Positions 35,148-48,047 of a stretch of DNA of 64,000 bases are shown in pieces; position 1 is the stretch's first letter; each line of letters begins with the position of its first letter. Origin of the DNA: Nematostella vectensis (Eukaryota > Cnidaria > Anthozoa > Actiniaria > Edwardsiidae). Position numbers and translations under genes: made by a program. The notes under the pieces are model-generated. The model ran no database searches. It was not told the DNA's origin and was given only the letters and a program-made list of their open reading frames with translations. The stretch is taken from positions 1,054,001-1,118,000 of the forward strand of contig NC_064045.1 of NCBI RefSeq assembly GCF_932526225.1, given 5' to 3'.

Positions 35148-36075
35148 TTAAAAATGCATACTGCTAGTTTTGCCGCTGTTAATTTATCATATACCATTGT
35201 CTGGTCTCGCAAATAAATAATAAGAGATACATTATATATTTCAATATATACAGAAATACTTTATATATTAATATAATATAAGAGTCTCCAGAGGGACTTT
35301 GAAGGCTGTTCCAAAACTGTGCTTATTGCACATGTACGACCTACTTTGGGTTTAGAAGTATGTGAGAAGTCATTGAATATCTTATTCGGTTTTGATTCTC
35401 TGGTTACTGACAAGTCCTGGTGCAGGTGCTAATGGCCAGATTAGAAGAGTTCTGGGCTCTTGTCAAAGTCGTATTCGTTTTTTTTTTTCGGTGTTTTGAA
35501 TAGTCCACATGGTGTTCTTTGTTGAAGGGAAGTCTCAAAACTTCTGGGTTGGACCGCATGTGGTACTTCTAAGAGCCTCTCGAGAGAACAAGCCTTATCT
35601 AGATTTTTTTGGTCCGTCCTGTCACGCCCAGGGCATGCACAAACACGTGTGGGCACCGACCCCTATCACTTTTGTAATGGTCCTTCTTCCCTATCACAAG
35701 TCTGCTACTCATAACATTATGTGGTGTCATAGAGTAATGTACTCTAACATGAGAGAGAAAGCGTCTTTTGTTTTCATTTTATATTGAAACCTGTGTCAAC
35801 AGGTGTAAAGTGTATTAACACTAGCTTTACACCTGTAAAATATCAGCAACTATCTGTGATAGAAGTGGCTGGCGTAATGACAGCTTGGCTTGCTTGAATC
35901 TCTGCCTTGTATTTGGATAGAACTAGTTCTTTGATCTCGAACGGGTAAAGGGGCCCATGCAGGTTATTTTTTTTCACGATATACACCTTATAATTATAAT
36001 TGATGTCCATCGCAATCCCTGCTTCCTAAAGTTAGAGCCTAGTGCACCACTGGAGTCCAATGGACTCCGTGAAAT
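35148..36075 (+). repeat. Monomer 39, front T, core P
   Basis: 928 bp, GTGTCA tail. TTATTGCACATG, GAAGTATGTG, GCACCGACCC and TCATAGAGTAATG are shared with unit 48; GGATAG is not. Frame open at 35509-35787. Ends nine-monomer copy A. Confidence 0.95.
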
Positions 36076-37005
36076 TTAAAAATGCATACCGCTAGTTTTG
36101 CCGCTGTTAATTTATCATATACCATTGTCTGGTCTCGCAAATAAATAATAAGAGATACATTATATATTTCAATATATACAGAAATACTTTATATGTTAAT
36201 ATAATATAAGAGTCTCCAGAGGGACTTTGAAGGCTGTTCCAAAACTGTGCTTATTATACATGTACGACCTACTTTGGGTTTAGAAGTTTGTGAGAAGTCA
36301 TTGAATATCTTATTCGGTTTTGATTCTCTGGTTACTGACAAGTCCTGGTGCAGGTGCCAATGGCCAGATTAGAAGAATTCTGGGCTCTTGTCAAAGTCGT
36401 ATTCGTTTTTTTATTTTTCGGTGTATTGAATAGTCCACATAGTGTTCTTTGTTGAAGGGAAGTCTCAAAACTTCTGGGTTGGACCGCATGTGGTACTTCT
36501 AAGAGCCTCTCGAGAGAACAAGCCTTATCTAGATTTTTTTGGTCCGTCCTGTCACGCCCAGGGCATGCACAAACACGTGTGGGCACCAACCCCTATCACT
36601 TTTGTAATGGTCCTTCTTCCCTATCACAAGTCTGCTACTCATAACATTATGTGGTGTCATGGAGTAATGTACTCTAACATGAGAGAGAAAGCGTCTTTTG
36701 TTTTAATTTTATATTGAAACCTGAGTCAACAGGTGTAAAGTGTATTAACACTAGCTTTACACCTGTAAAATATCAGCAACTATCTGTGATAGAAGTGGCT
36801 GGCGTAAAGACAGCTTGGCTTGCTTGAATCTCTGCCTTGTATTTGGATAGAACTAGTTCTTTGATCTCGAACGGGTAAAGGGGCCCATGCAGGTTATTTT
36901 TTTTCACGATATACACCTTATAATTATAATTGATGTCCATCGCAATCCCTGCTTCCTAAAGTTAGAGCCTAGTGCACCACTGGATCTCAATGGACTCCGA
37001 GAAAT
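36076..37005 (+). repeat. Monomer 40, front C, core P
   Basis: 930 bp, GAGTCA tail, GGATCTC end. First unit of nine-monomer copy B, matching unit 31 except at the two sites private to that unit. ATA at frame start; open at 36439-36717. Confidence 0.95.
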
Positions 37006-37894
37006 TTAAAAATGCATACTGCTAGTTTTGCTGCTGTTAATTTAACGTATACCATTGTCTGGTCTTGAAAATAAATAATAAGAGATACTTTATAAATTTC
37101 AATATATACAGAAATACTTTATATATAAATATAATATAAGAGTCGCCAGAGGGACTTTGAAGGCTTTTCCAAAAATGTGCTTATTATACATGTACGACCT
37201 ACTTTGGGTTTAGAAGTTTGTGAGAAGTCATTGAATATCTTATTCGGTTTTGATTCTCTGGTTACTGACAAGTCCTGGTGCAGGTGCCAATGGCCAGATT
37301 AGAAGAATTCTGGGCTCTTGTCAAAGTCGTATTCGTTTTTTGTTTTTCGGTGTATTGAATAGTCCACATAGTGTTCTTTGTTGAAGGGAAGTCTCAAAAC
37401 TTTTGGGTTGGACCGCATATGGTACTTCTAAGAGCCTCTCGAGAGAACAAGCCTTATCTAGATTTTTTTGGTCCGTCCTGTCACGCCCAGGGCATGCACA
37501 AACACGTGTGGGCCTCACCCCCCATCACTTTTGTAATGGTCCCTCTTCCTTATCACAAGTCCGCTACTCATAACATTATGTGGTGTCATGGAGTAATGTA
37601 CTCTAACATGAGAGAGAAAGCGTCTTTTGTTTTAATTTTATATTGAAACCTGTGTCAACAGGTGTAAAGTGTATTAACACTAGCTTTACACCTGTAAAAT
37701 ATCAGCAACTATCTGTGATAGAAGTGGCTGGCGTAATGACAGCTTGGCTTGCTTGAATCTCGGGTAAAGGGGCCCATGCAGGTTATTTTTTTTCACGATA
37801 TACACCTTATAATTATAATTGATGTCCATCGCAATCCCTGCTTCCTAAAGATAGAGCCTAGTGCACCACTGGAGTCCAATGGACTCCGTGAAAT
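37006..37894 (+). repeat. Monomer 41, front H, core S, short
   Basis: 889 bp, 40-bp deletion, GTGTCA tail. Shares TTGCTGCTG and T6-G-T5 with unit 32. ATA at frame start; open at 37368-37646. Confidence 0.96.
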
Positions 37895-38824
37895 TTAAAA
37901 ATGCATACCGCTAGTTTTGCCGCTGTTAATTTATCATATACCATTGTCTGGTCTCGCAAATAAATAATAAGAGATACATTATATATTTCAATATATACAG
38001 AAATACTTTATATGTTAATATAATATAAGAGTCTCCAGAGGGACTTTGAAGGCTGTTCCAAAACTGTGCTTATTATACATGTACGACCTACTTTGGGTTT
38101 AGAAGTTTGTGAGAAGTCATTGAATATCTTATTCGGTTTTGATTCTCTGGTTACTGACAAGTCCTGGTGCAGGTGCCAATGGCCAGATTAGAAGAATTCT
38201 GGGCTCTTGTCAAAGTCGTATTCGTTTTTTTATTTTTCGGTGTATTGAATAGTCCACATAGTGTTCTTTGTTGAAGGGAAGTCTCAAAACTTCTGGGTTG
38301 GACCGCATGTGGTACTTCTAAGAGCCTCTCGAGAGAACAAGCCTTATCTAGATTTTTTTGGTCCGTCCTGTCACGCCCAGGGCATGCACAAACACGTGTG
38401 GGCACCAACCCCTATCACTTTTGTAATGGTCCTTCTTCCCTATCACAAGTCTGCTACTCATAACATTATGTGGTGTCATGGAGTAATGTACTCTAACATG
38501 AGAGAGAAAGCGTCTTTTGTTTTAATTTTATATTGAAACCTGAGTCAACAGGTGTAAAGTGTATTAACACTAGCTTTACACCTGTAAAATATCAGCAACT
38601 ATCTGTGATAGAAGTGGCTGGCGTAAAGACAGCTTGGCTTGCTTGAATCTCTGCCTTGTATTTGGATAGAACTAGTTCTTTGATCTCGAACGGGTAAAGG
38701 GGCCCATGCAGGTTATTTTTTTTCAAGATATACACCTTATAATTATAATTGATGTCCATCGCAATCCCTGCTTCCTAAAGTTAGAGCCTAGTGCACCACT
38801 CGAGTCCAATGGACTCCGAGAAAT
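37895..38824 (+). repeat. Monomer 42, front C, core P
   Basis: 930 bp, GAGTCA tail, CGAGTCC end as in unit 58. ATA at frame start; open at 38258-38536. Confidence 0.95.
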
Positions 38825-39757
38825 TTAAAAATTCATACTGCTAGTTTTGCCGCTGTTAATTTAACATATACCATTGTCTGGTCTTGCAAATAAATAATAA
38901 GAGATACTTTATACATTTCAATATATACAGAAATACTTTATATATTAATATAATATAAGAGTCTCCAGAGGGACTTTGAAGGCTGTTCCAAAAATGTGCT
39001 TATTATACATGTAAAACCTACTTTGGGTTTAGAAGTTTGTGAGAAGTCATTGAATATCTTATTCGGTTTTGATTTATCTGGTGTACTGACTAGTCCTGGT
39101 GCAGGTGCCAATGGCCAGATTAGAAGAGTTCTGGGCTCTTGTTAAAGTCGTATTCGTTTTTTTATTTTTCGGTGTATTGAATAGTCCACATGGTGTTCTT
39201 TGTTAAAGGGAAGTCTCAAAACTTCTGGGTTGGACCGCATATGGTACTTCTAAGAGCCTCTCGAGAGAACAAGCCTTATCTAGATTTTTTTGGTCCGTCC
39301 TGTCACGCCCAGGGCATGCACAAACACGTGTGGGCCTCACCCCCCATCACTTTTGTAATGGTCCCTCCTCCTTATCACAAGTCTGCTACTCATAACATTA
39401 TGTGGTGTCATGGAGTAATGTACTCTAACATGAGAGAGAAAGCGTCTTTTGTTTTAATTTTATATTGAAACCTGAGTCAACAGGTGTAAAGTGTATTAAC
39501 ACTAGCTTTACACCTGTAAAATATGAGCAACTATCTGTGATAGAAGTGGCTGGCGTAAAGGCAGCTTGGCTTGCTTGAATCTCTGCCTTGTATTTGGATA
39601 GAACTAGTTCTTTGATCTCGAACGGGTAAAGGGGCCCATGCAGGTTATTTTTTTTTCACGATATACACCTTATAATTATAATTGATGTCCATCGCAATCC
39701 CTGCTTCCTAAAGTTAGAGCTTAGTAGACCACTGGAGTCCAATGGACTCCGAGAAAT
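38825..39757 (+). repeat. Monomer 43, front N, core S
   Basis: 933 bp, GAGTCA tail. Differs from unit 34 by TATGAGCAAC and by CTCTAACATGAG in place of CTCTTACATGAG. Shares TGTAAAACCTA. Frame open at 39190-39468. Confidence 0.95.
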
Positions 39758-40647
39758 TTAAAAATTCATACTGCTAGTTTTGCCGCTGTTAATTTAACAT
39801 ATACCATTGTCTGGTCTTGCAAATAAATAATAAGAGATACTTTATACATTTCAATATATACAGAAATACTTTGTATATTAATATAATATAAGAGTCTCTA
39901 GAGGGACTTTGAAGGCTGTTCCAAAAATGTGCTTATAATACATGTACGACCTACTTTGGGTTTAGAAGTTTGTGAGAAGTCATTGAATATCTTATTCGGT
40001 TTTGATTCTCTGGTGTACTGACTAGTCCTGGTGCAGGTGCCAATGGCCAGATTAGAAGAATTCTGGGCTCTTGTCAAAGTCGTATTCGTTTTTTATTTTT
40101 CGGTGTATTGAATAGTCCACATAGTGTTCTTTGTTGAAGGGAAGTCTCAAAACTTTTGGGTTGGACCGCATATGGTACTTCTAAGAGCCTCTCGAGAGAA
40201 CAAGCCTTATCTAGATTTTTTTGGTCCGTCCTGTCACGCCCAGGGCATGCACAAACACGTGTGGGCCTCACCCCCCATCACTTTTGTAATGGTCCCTCTT
40301 CCTTATCACAAGTCCGCTACTCATAACATTATGTGGTGTCATGGAGTAATGTACTGTAACATGAGCGAGAAAGCGTCTTTTGTTTTAATTTTATATTGAA
40401 ACCTGTGTCAACAGGTGTAAAGTGTATTAACACTAGCTTTACACCTGTAAAATATCAGCAACTATCTGTGATAGAAGTGGCTGGCGTAATGAAAGCTTGG
40501 CTTGCTTGAATCTCGGGTAAAGGGGCCCATGCAGGTTATTTTTTTTCACGATATACACCTTATAATTATAATTGATGTCCATCGCAATCCCTGCTTCCTA
40601 AAGATAGAGCCTAGTGCACCAGTGGAGTCCAATGGACTCCGTGAAAT
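39758..40647 (+). repeat. Monomer 44, front N, core S, short
   Basis: 890 bp, 40-bp deletion, GTGTCA tail with private AATGAAAGC. TGTAACATGAGCG shared with 35 and 60. ATA at frame start; open at 40121-40399. Confidence 0.96.
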
Positions 40648-41577
40648 TTAAAAATGCATACCGCTAGTTTTGCCGCTGTTAATTTATCATATACCATTGT
40701 CTGGTCTCGCAAATAAATAATAAGAGATACATTATATATTTCAATATATACAGAAATACTTTATATGTTAATATAATATAAGAGTCTCCAGAGGGACTTT
40801 GAAGGCTGTTCCAAAACTGTGCTTATTATACATGTACGACCTACTTTGGGTTTAGAAGTTTGTGAGAAGTCATTGAATATCTTATTCGGTTTTGATTCTC
40901 TGGTTACTGACAAGTCCTGGTGCAGGTGCCAATGGCCAGATTAGAAGAATTCTGGGCTCTTGTCAAAGTCGTATTCGTTTTTTTATTTTTCGGTGTATTG
41001 AATAGTCCACATAGTGTTCTTTGTTGAAGGGAAGTCTCAAAACTTCTGGGTTGGACCGCATGTGGTACTTCTAAGAGCCTCTCGAGAGAACAAGCCTTAT
41101 CTAGATTTTTTTGGTCCGTCCTGTCACGCCCAGGGCATGCACAAACACGTGTGGGCACCAACCCCTATCACTTTTGTAATGGTCCTTCTTCCCTATCACA
41201 AGTCTGCTACTCATAACATTATGTGGTGTCATGGAGTAATGTACTCTAACATGAGAGAGAAAGCGTCTTTTGTTTTAATTTTATATTGAAACCTGAGTCA
41301 ACAGGTGTAAAGTGTATTAACACTAGCTTTACACCTGTAAAATATCAGCAACTATCTGTGATAGAAGTGGCTGGCGTAAAGACAGCTTGGCTTGCTTGAA
41401 TCTCTGCCTTGTATTTGGATAGAACTAGTTCTTTGATCTCGAACGGGTAAAGGGGCCCATGCAGGTTATTTTTTTTCACGATATACACCTTATAATTATA
41501 ATTGATGTCCATCGCAATCCCTGCTTCCTAAAGTTAGAGCCTAGTGCACCACTGGATCTCAATGGACTCCGAGAAAT
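40648..41577 (+). repeat. Monomer 45, front C, core P
   Basis: 930 bp, GAGTCA tail, GGATCTC end. Matches unit 36 apart from that unit's ACAGATTGG. ATA at frame start; open at 41011-41289. Confidence 0.95.
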
Positions 41578-42508
41578 TTAAAAATGCATACTGCTAGTTT
41601 TGCCGCTGTTAATTTAACGTATACCATTGTCTGGTCTTGAAAATAAATAATAAGAGATACTTTATAAATTTCAATATATACAGAAATACTTTATATATAA
41701 ATATAATATAAGAGTCGCCAGAGGGACCTTGAAGGCTTATCCAAAAATGTGCTTATTATACATGTACGACCTACTTTGGGTTTAGAAGTTTGTGAGAAGT
41801 CATTGAATATCTTATTCGGTTTTGATTCTCTGGTGTACTGACTAGTCCTGGTGCAGGTGCCAATAGCAAGATTAGAAGAATTCTGGGCTCTTGTCAAAGT
41901 CGTATTCGTTTTTTATTTTTCGGTGTATTGAATAGTCCACATAGTGTTCTTTGTTGAAGGGAAGTCTCAAAACTTCTGGGTTGGACCGCATATGGTACTT
42001 CTAAGAGCCTTTCGAGAGAACAAGCCTTATCTAGATTTTTTTGGTCCGTCCTGTCACGCCCAGGGCATGCACAAACACGTGTGGGCCTCACCCCTCATCA
42101 CTTTTGTAATGGTCCCTCTTCCTTATCACAAGTCTGCTACTCATAACATTATGTGGTGTCATGGAGTAATGTACTCTTACATGAGAGAGAAAGCGTCTTT
42201 TGTTTTAATTTTATATTGAAACCTGAGTCAACAGGTGTAAAGTGTATTAACACTAGCTTTACACCTGTAAAATATCAGCAACTATCTGTGCTAGAAGTGG
42301 CTGGCGTAAAGACAGCTTGGCTTGCTTGAATCTCTGCCTTGTATTTGGATAGAACTAGTTCTTTGATCTCGAACGGGTAAAGGGGCCCATGCAGGTTATT
42401 TGTTTTTCACGATATACACCTTATAATTATAATTGATGTCCATCGCAATCCCTGCTTCCTAAAGTTAGAGCCTAGTGCACCACTGGAGTCCAATGGACTC
42501 CGAGAAAT
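41578..42508 (+). repeat. Monomer 46, front H, core S variant
   Basis: 931 bp, GAGTCA tail with GTGCTAGAAG. One T shorter than unit 37 at T-tract 1 (T6-A-T5), otherwise alike. ATA at frame start; open at 41941-42219. Confidence 0.95.
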
Positions 42509-43437
42509 TTAAAAATTCATACTGCTAGTTTTGCCGCTTTTAATTTAACATATACCATTGTCTGGTCTTGCAAATAAATAATAAGAGATACTTTATACAT
42601 TTCAATATATACAGAAATACTTTATATATTAATATAATATAAGAGTCTCCAGAGGGACTTTGAAGGCTGTTCCAAAAATGTGCTTATTATACATGTACGA
42701 CCTACTTTGGGTTTAGAAGTTTGTGAGAAGTCATTGAATATCTTATTCGGTTTTGATTTATCTGGTGTACTGACTAGTCCTGGTGCAGGTGCCAATGGCC
42801 AGATTAGAAGAGTTCTGGGCTCTTGTCAAAGTCGTATTCGTTTTTTATTTTTCGGTGTATTGAATAGTTTACATGGTGTTCTTTGTTAAAGGGAAGTCTC
42901 AAAACTTCTGGGTTGGACCGCATATGGTACTTCTAAGAGCCTCTCGAGAGAACCAGCCTTATCTAGATTTTTTTGGTCCGTCCTGTCACGCCCAGGGCAT
43001 GCACAAACACGTGTGGGCCGCACCCACCATCACTTTTGTAATGGTCCCTCTTCCTTATCACAAGTCTGGTACTCTTAACATTATGTGGTGTCATGGAGTA
43101 ATGTACTCTTACATGAGAGAGAAAGCGTCTTTTGTTTTAATTTTATATTGAAACCTGTGTCAACAGGTGTAAAGTGTATTAACACTAGCTTTACACCTAT
43201 AAAATATCAACAACTATCTGTGATAGAAGTGGCTGGCGTAATGACAGCTTGGCTTGCTTGAATCTGCCTTGTATTTGGCTAGAACTAGTTCTTCGATCTC
43301 GAACGGGTAAAGGGGCCCATGCAGATTATTTTTTTTCACGATATACACCTTATAATTATAATTGATGTCCATCGCAATCCCTGCTTCCTAAAGTTAGAGC
43401 CTAGTGCACCACTGGAGTCCAATGGACTCCGAGAAAT
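42509..43437 (+). repeat. Monomer 47, front N, core G
   Basis: 929 bp, GTGTCA tail. I saw no difference from unit 38, 8290 bp upstream. Upstream frame 42680-42889 overlaps the main frame 42873-43151. Confidence 0.95.
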
Positions 43438-44365
43438 TTAAAAATGCATACTGCTAGTTTTGCCGCTGTTAATTTATCATATACCATTGTCTGGTCTCGC
43501 AAATAAATAATAAGAGATACATTATATATTTCAATATATACAGAAATACTTTATATATTAATATAATATAAGAGTCTCCAGAGGGACTTTGAAGGCTGTT
43601 CCAAAACTGTGCTTATTGCACATGTACGACCTACTTTGGGTTTAGAAGTATGTGAGAAGTCATTGAATATCTTATTCGGTTTTGATTCTCTGGTTACTGA
43701 CAAGTCCTGGTGCAGGTGCTAATGGCCAGATTAGAAGAGTTCTGGGCTCTTGTCAAAGTCGTATTCGTTTTTTTTTTTCGGTGTTTTGAATAGTCCACAT
43801 GGTGTTCTTTGTTGAAGGGAAGTCTCAAAACTTCTGGGTTGGACCGCATGTGGTACTTCTAAGAGCCTCTCGAGAGAACAAGCCTTATCTAGATTTTTTT
43901 GGTCCGTCCTGTCACGCCCAGGGCATGCACAAACACGTGTGGGCACCGACCCCTATCACTTTTGTAATGGTCCTTCTTCCCTATCACAAGTCTGCTACTC
44001 ATAACATTATGTGGTGTCATAGAGTAATGTACTCTAACATGAGAGAGAAAGCGTCTTTTGTTTTCATTTTATATTGAAACCTGTGTCAACAGGTGTAAAG
44101 TGTATTAACACTAGCTTTACACCTGTAAAATATCAGCAACTATCTGTGATAGAAGTGGCTGGCGTAATGACAGCTTGGCTTGCTTGAATCTCTGCCTTGT
44201 ATTTGGCTAGAACTAGTTCTTTGATCTCGAACGGGTAAAGGGGCCCATGCAGGTTATTTTTTTTCACGATATACACCTTATAATTATAATTGATGTCCAT
44301 CGCAATCCCTGCTTCCTAAAGTTAGAGCCTAGTGCACCACTGGAGTCCAATGGACTCCGTGAAAT
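43438..44365 (+). repeat. Monomer 48, front T, core P
   Basis: 928 bp, GTGTCA tail. Shares the TTATTGCACATG and TCATAGAGTAATG markers with unit 39. Frame open at 43799-44077. Ends nine-monomer copy B. Confidence 0.95.
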
Positions 44366-45294
44366 TTAAAAATGCATACCGCTAGTTTAGCCGCTGTTAA
44401 TTTATCATATACCATTGTCTGGTCTCGCAAATAAATAATAAGAGATACATTATATATTTCAATATATACAGAAATACTTTATATGTTAATATAATATAAG
44501 AGTCTCCAGAGGGACTTTGAAGGCTGTTCCAAAACTGTGCTTATTATACATGTACGACCTACTTTGGGTTTAGAAGTTTGTGAGAAGTCATTGAATATCT
44601 TATTCGGTTTTGATTCTCTGGTTACTGACAAGTCCTGGTGCAGGTGCCAATGGCCAGATTAGAAGAATTCTGGGCTCTTGTCAAAGTCGTATTCGTTTTT
44701 TATTTTTCGGTGTATTGAATAGTCCACATGGTGTTCTTTGTTAAAGGGAAGTCTCAAAACTTCTGGGTTGGACCGCATATGGTACTTTTAAGAGCCTCTC
44801 GAGAGAACAAGCCTTATCTAGATTTTTTTGGTCCGTCCTGTCACGCCCAGGGCATGCACAAACACGTGAGGGCACCAACCCCCATCACTTTTGTAATGGT
44901 CCTTCTTCCTTATCACAAGTCTGCTACTCATAACATTATGTGGTGTCATGGAGTAATGTACTCTTACATGAGAGAGAAAGCGTCTTTTGTTTTAATTTTA
45001 TATTGAAACCTGAGTCAACAGGTGTAAAGTGTATTAACACTAGCTTTACACCTGTAAAATATTAGCAACTATCTGTGATAGAAGTGGCTGGCGTAAAGAC
45101 AGCTTGGCTTGCTTGAATCTCTGCCTTGTATTTGGATAGAACTAGTTCTTTGATCTCGAACGGGTAAAGGGGCCCATGCAGGTTATTTTTTTTCAAGATA
45201 TACACCTTATAATTATAATTGATGTCCATCGCAATCCCTGCTTCCTAAAGTTAGAGCCTAGTGCACCACTCGAGTCCAATGGACTCCGAGAAAT
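44366..45294 (+). repeat. Monomer 49, front C, core R variant, mosaic
   Basis: 929 bp, GAGTCA tail with private TATTAGCAAC, CGAGTCC end. Front is C type as in unit 40, the frame start is ATG with AAA as in front-N units, and from about 44744 it follows unit 23. TAGTTTAGCCGC is private. Frame open at 44728-45006. Confidence 0.95.
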
Positions 45295-46227
45295 TTAAAA
45301 ATTCATACTGCTAGTTTTGCCGCTGTTAATTTAACATATACCATTGTCTGGTCTTGCAAATAAATAATAAGAGATACTTTATACATTTCAATATATACTG
45401 AAATACTTTATATATTAATATAATATAAGAGTCTCCAGAGGGACTTTGAAGGCTGTTCCAAAAATGTGCTTATTATACATGTACGACCTACTTTGGGTTT
45501 AGAAGTTTGTGAGAAGTCATTGAATATCTTATTCGGTTTTGATTTATCTGGTGTACTGACTAGTCCTGGTGCAGGTGCCAATGGCCAGATTAGAAGAGTT
45601 CTGGGCTCTTGTTAAAGTCGTATTCGTTTTTTTATTTTTCGGTGTATTGAATAGTCCACATGGTGTTCTTTGTTAAAGGGAAGTCTCAAAACTTCTGGGT
45701 TGGACCGCATATGGTACTTCTAAGAGCCTCTCGAGAGAACCAGCCTTATCTAGATTTTTTTGGTCCGTCCTGTCACGCCCAGGGCATGCACAAACACGTG
45801 TGGGCCTCACCCCCCATCACTTTTGTAATGGTCCCTCCTCCTTATCACAAGTCTGCTACTCATAACATTATGTGGTGTCATGGAGTAATGTACTCTTACA
45901 TGAGAGAGAAAGCGTCTTTTGTTTTAATTTTATATTGAAACCTGAGTCAACAGGTGTAAAGTGTATTAACACTAGCTTTACACCTGTAAAATATGAGCAA
46001 CTATCTGTGATAGAAGTGGCTGGCGTAAAGGCAGCTTGGCTTGCTTGAATCTCTGCCTTGTATTTGGATAGAACTAGTTCTTTGATCTCGAACGGGTAAA
46101 GGGGCCCATGCAGGTTATTTTTTTTTCACGATATACACCTTATAATTATAATTGATGTCCATCGCAATCCCTGCTTCCTAAAGTTAGAGCTTAGTAGACC
46201 ACTGGAGTCCAATGGACTCCGAGAAAT
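45295..46227 (+). repeat. Monomer 50, front N, core S
   Basis: 933 bp, GAGTCA tail. Counterpart of unit 24; differs by TATACTGAAATAC and CTTATCAC. Frame open at 45660-45938. Confidence 0.95.
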
Positions 46228-47117
46228 TTAAAAATTCATACTGCTAGTTTTGCCGCTGTTAATTTAACATATACCATTGTCTGGTCTTGCAAATAAATAA
46301 TAAGAGATACTTTATACATTTCAATATATACAGAAATACTTTGTATATTAATATAATATAAGAGTCTCTAGAGGGACTTTGAAGGCTGTTCCAAAAATGT
46401 GCTTATAATACATGTACGACCTACTTTGGGTTTAGAAGTTTGTGAGAAGTCATTGAATATCTTATTCGGTTTTGATTCTCTGGTGTACTGACTAGTCCTG
46501 GTGCAGGTGCCAATGGCCAGATTAGAAGAGTTCTGGGCTCTTGTCAAAGTCGTATTAGTTTTTTATTTTTCGGTGTATTGAATAGTCCACATGGTGTTCT
46601 TTGTTGAAGGGAAGTCTCAAAACTTCTGGGTTGGACCGCATATGGTACTTCTAAGAGCGTCTCGAGAGAACCAGCCTTATCTAGATTTTTTTGGTCCGTC
46701 CTGTCACGCCCAGGGCATGCACAAACACGTGTGGGCCTCACCCCCCATCACTTTTGTAATGGTCCCTCTTCCTTATCACAAGTCTGCTACTCATAACATT
46801 ATGTGGTGTCATGGAGTAATGTACTCTAACATGAGAGAGAAAGCGTCTTTTGTTTTAATTTTATATTGAAACCTGTGTCAACAGGTGTAAAGTTTATTAA
46901 CACTAGCTTTACACCTGTAAAATATCAGCAACTATCTGTGATAGAAGTGGCTGGCGTAATGACAGCTTGGCTTGCTTGAATCTCGGGTAAAGGGGCCCAT
47001 GCAGGTTATTTTTTTTCACGATATACACCTTATAATTATAATTGATGTCCATCGCAATCCCTGCTTCCTAAAGATAGAGCCTAGTGCACCACTGGAGTCC
47101 AATGGACTCCGTGAAAT
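46228..47117 (+). repeat. Monomer 51, front N, core S, short
   Basis: 890 bp, 40-bp deletion. GTGTCA tail where counterpart unit 25 has GAGTCA, and private AGTTTATTAAC within the main inverted repeat's spacer. Frame open at 46591-46869. Confidence 0.96.
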
Positions 47118-48047
47118 TTAAAAATGCATACCGCTAGTTTTGCCGCTGTTAATTTATCATATACCATTGTCTGGTCTCTCAAATAAATAATAAGAGATAC
47201 ATTATATATTTCAATATATACAGAAATACTTTATATGTTAATATAATATAAGAGTCTCCAGAGGGACTTTGAAGGCTGTTCCAAAACTGTGCTTATTATA
47301 CATGTACGACCTACTTTGGGTTTAGAAGTTTGTGAGAAGTCATTGAATATCTTATTCGGTTTTGATTCTCTGGTTACTGACAAGTCCTGGTGCAGGTGCC
47401 AATGGCCAGATTAGAAGAATTCTGGGCTCTTGTCAAAGTCGTATTCGTTTTTTTATTTTTCGGTGTATTGAATAGTCCACATAGTGTTCTTTGTTGAAGG
47501 GAAGTCTCAAAACTTCTGGGTTGGACCGCATGTGGTACTTCTAAGAGCCTCTCGAGAGAACAAGCCTTATCTAGATTTTTTTGGTCCGTCCTGTCACGCC
47601 CAGGGCATGCACAAACACGTGTGGGCACCAACCCCTATCACTTTTGTAATGGTCCTTCTTCCCTATCACAAGTCTGCTACTCATAACATTATGTGGTGTC
47701 ATGGAGTAATGTACTCTAACATGAGAGAGAAAGCGTCTTTTGTTTTAATTTTATATTGAAACCTGAGTCAACAGGTGTAAAGTGTATTAACACTAGCTTT
47801 ACACCTGTAAAATATCAGCAACTATCTGTGATAGAAGTGGCTGGCGTAAAGACAGCTTGGCTTGCTTGAATCTCTGCCTTGTATTTGGATAGAACTAGTT
47901 CTTTGATCTCGAACGGGTAAAGGGGCCCATGCAGGTTATTTTTTTTCACGATATACACCTTATAATTATAATTGATGTCCATCGCAATCCCTGCTTCCTA
48001 AAGTTAGAGCCTAGTGCACCACTGGATCTCAATGGACTCCGAGAAAT
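47118..48047 (+). repeat. Monomer 52, front C, core P
   Basis: 930 bp, GAGTCA tail, GGATCTC end. Shares GGTCTCTCAAAT only with unit 26. ATA at frame start; open at 47481-47759. Confidence 0.95.

Larger units (their letters stand above)
27785..36075 (+). repeat. Nine-monomer higher-order repeat, copy A
   Basis: Units 31-39, core order P S* P S S* P S G P, 8291 bp. It is followed immediately by copy B with the same core order, the same two short units and the same sequence of unit lengths except for one T. By eye I found only about a dozen differences between the copies, including GTATGCTACTTAT (unit 31), GGCCCCACC (unit 35), ACAGATTGG (unit 36) and GGATAG (unit 39). This is far closer than neighbouring monomers are to each other. 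Confidence 0.93.
36076..44365 (+). repeat. Nine-monomer higher-order repeat, copy B
   Basis: Units 40-48, 8290 bp, directly adjoining copy A in the same orientation. Both copies share rare markers: TTGCTGCTG in units 32 and 41, TTTTTTGTTTTTC in the same units, TGTAAAACCTA in 34 and 43, TGTAACATGAGCG in 35 and 44, CCAATAGCAAG in 37 and 46, AATAGTTTACATGG in 38 and 47, and TTATTGCACATG with TCATAGAGTAATG in 39 and 48. Shared rare markers in the same order indicate one block duplication. Unit 46 has one T fewer than unit 37 in its T/A tract. Confidence 0.93.
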
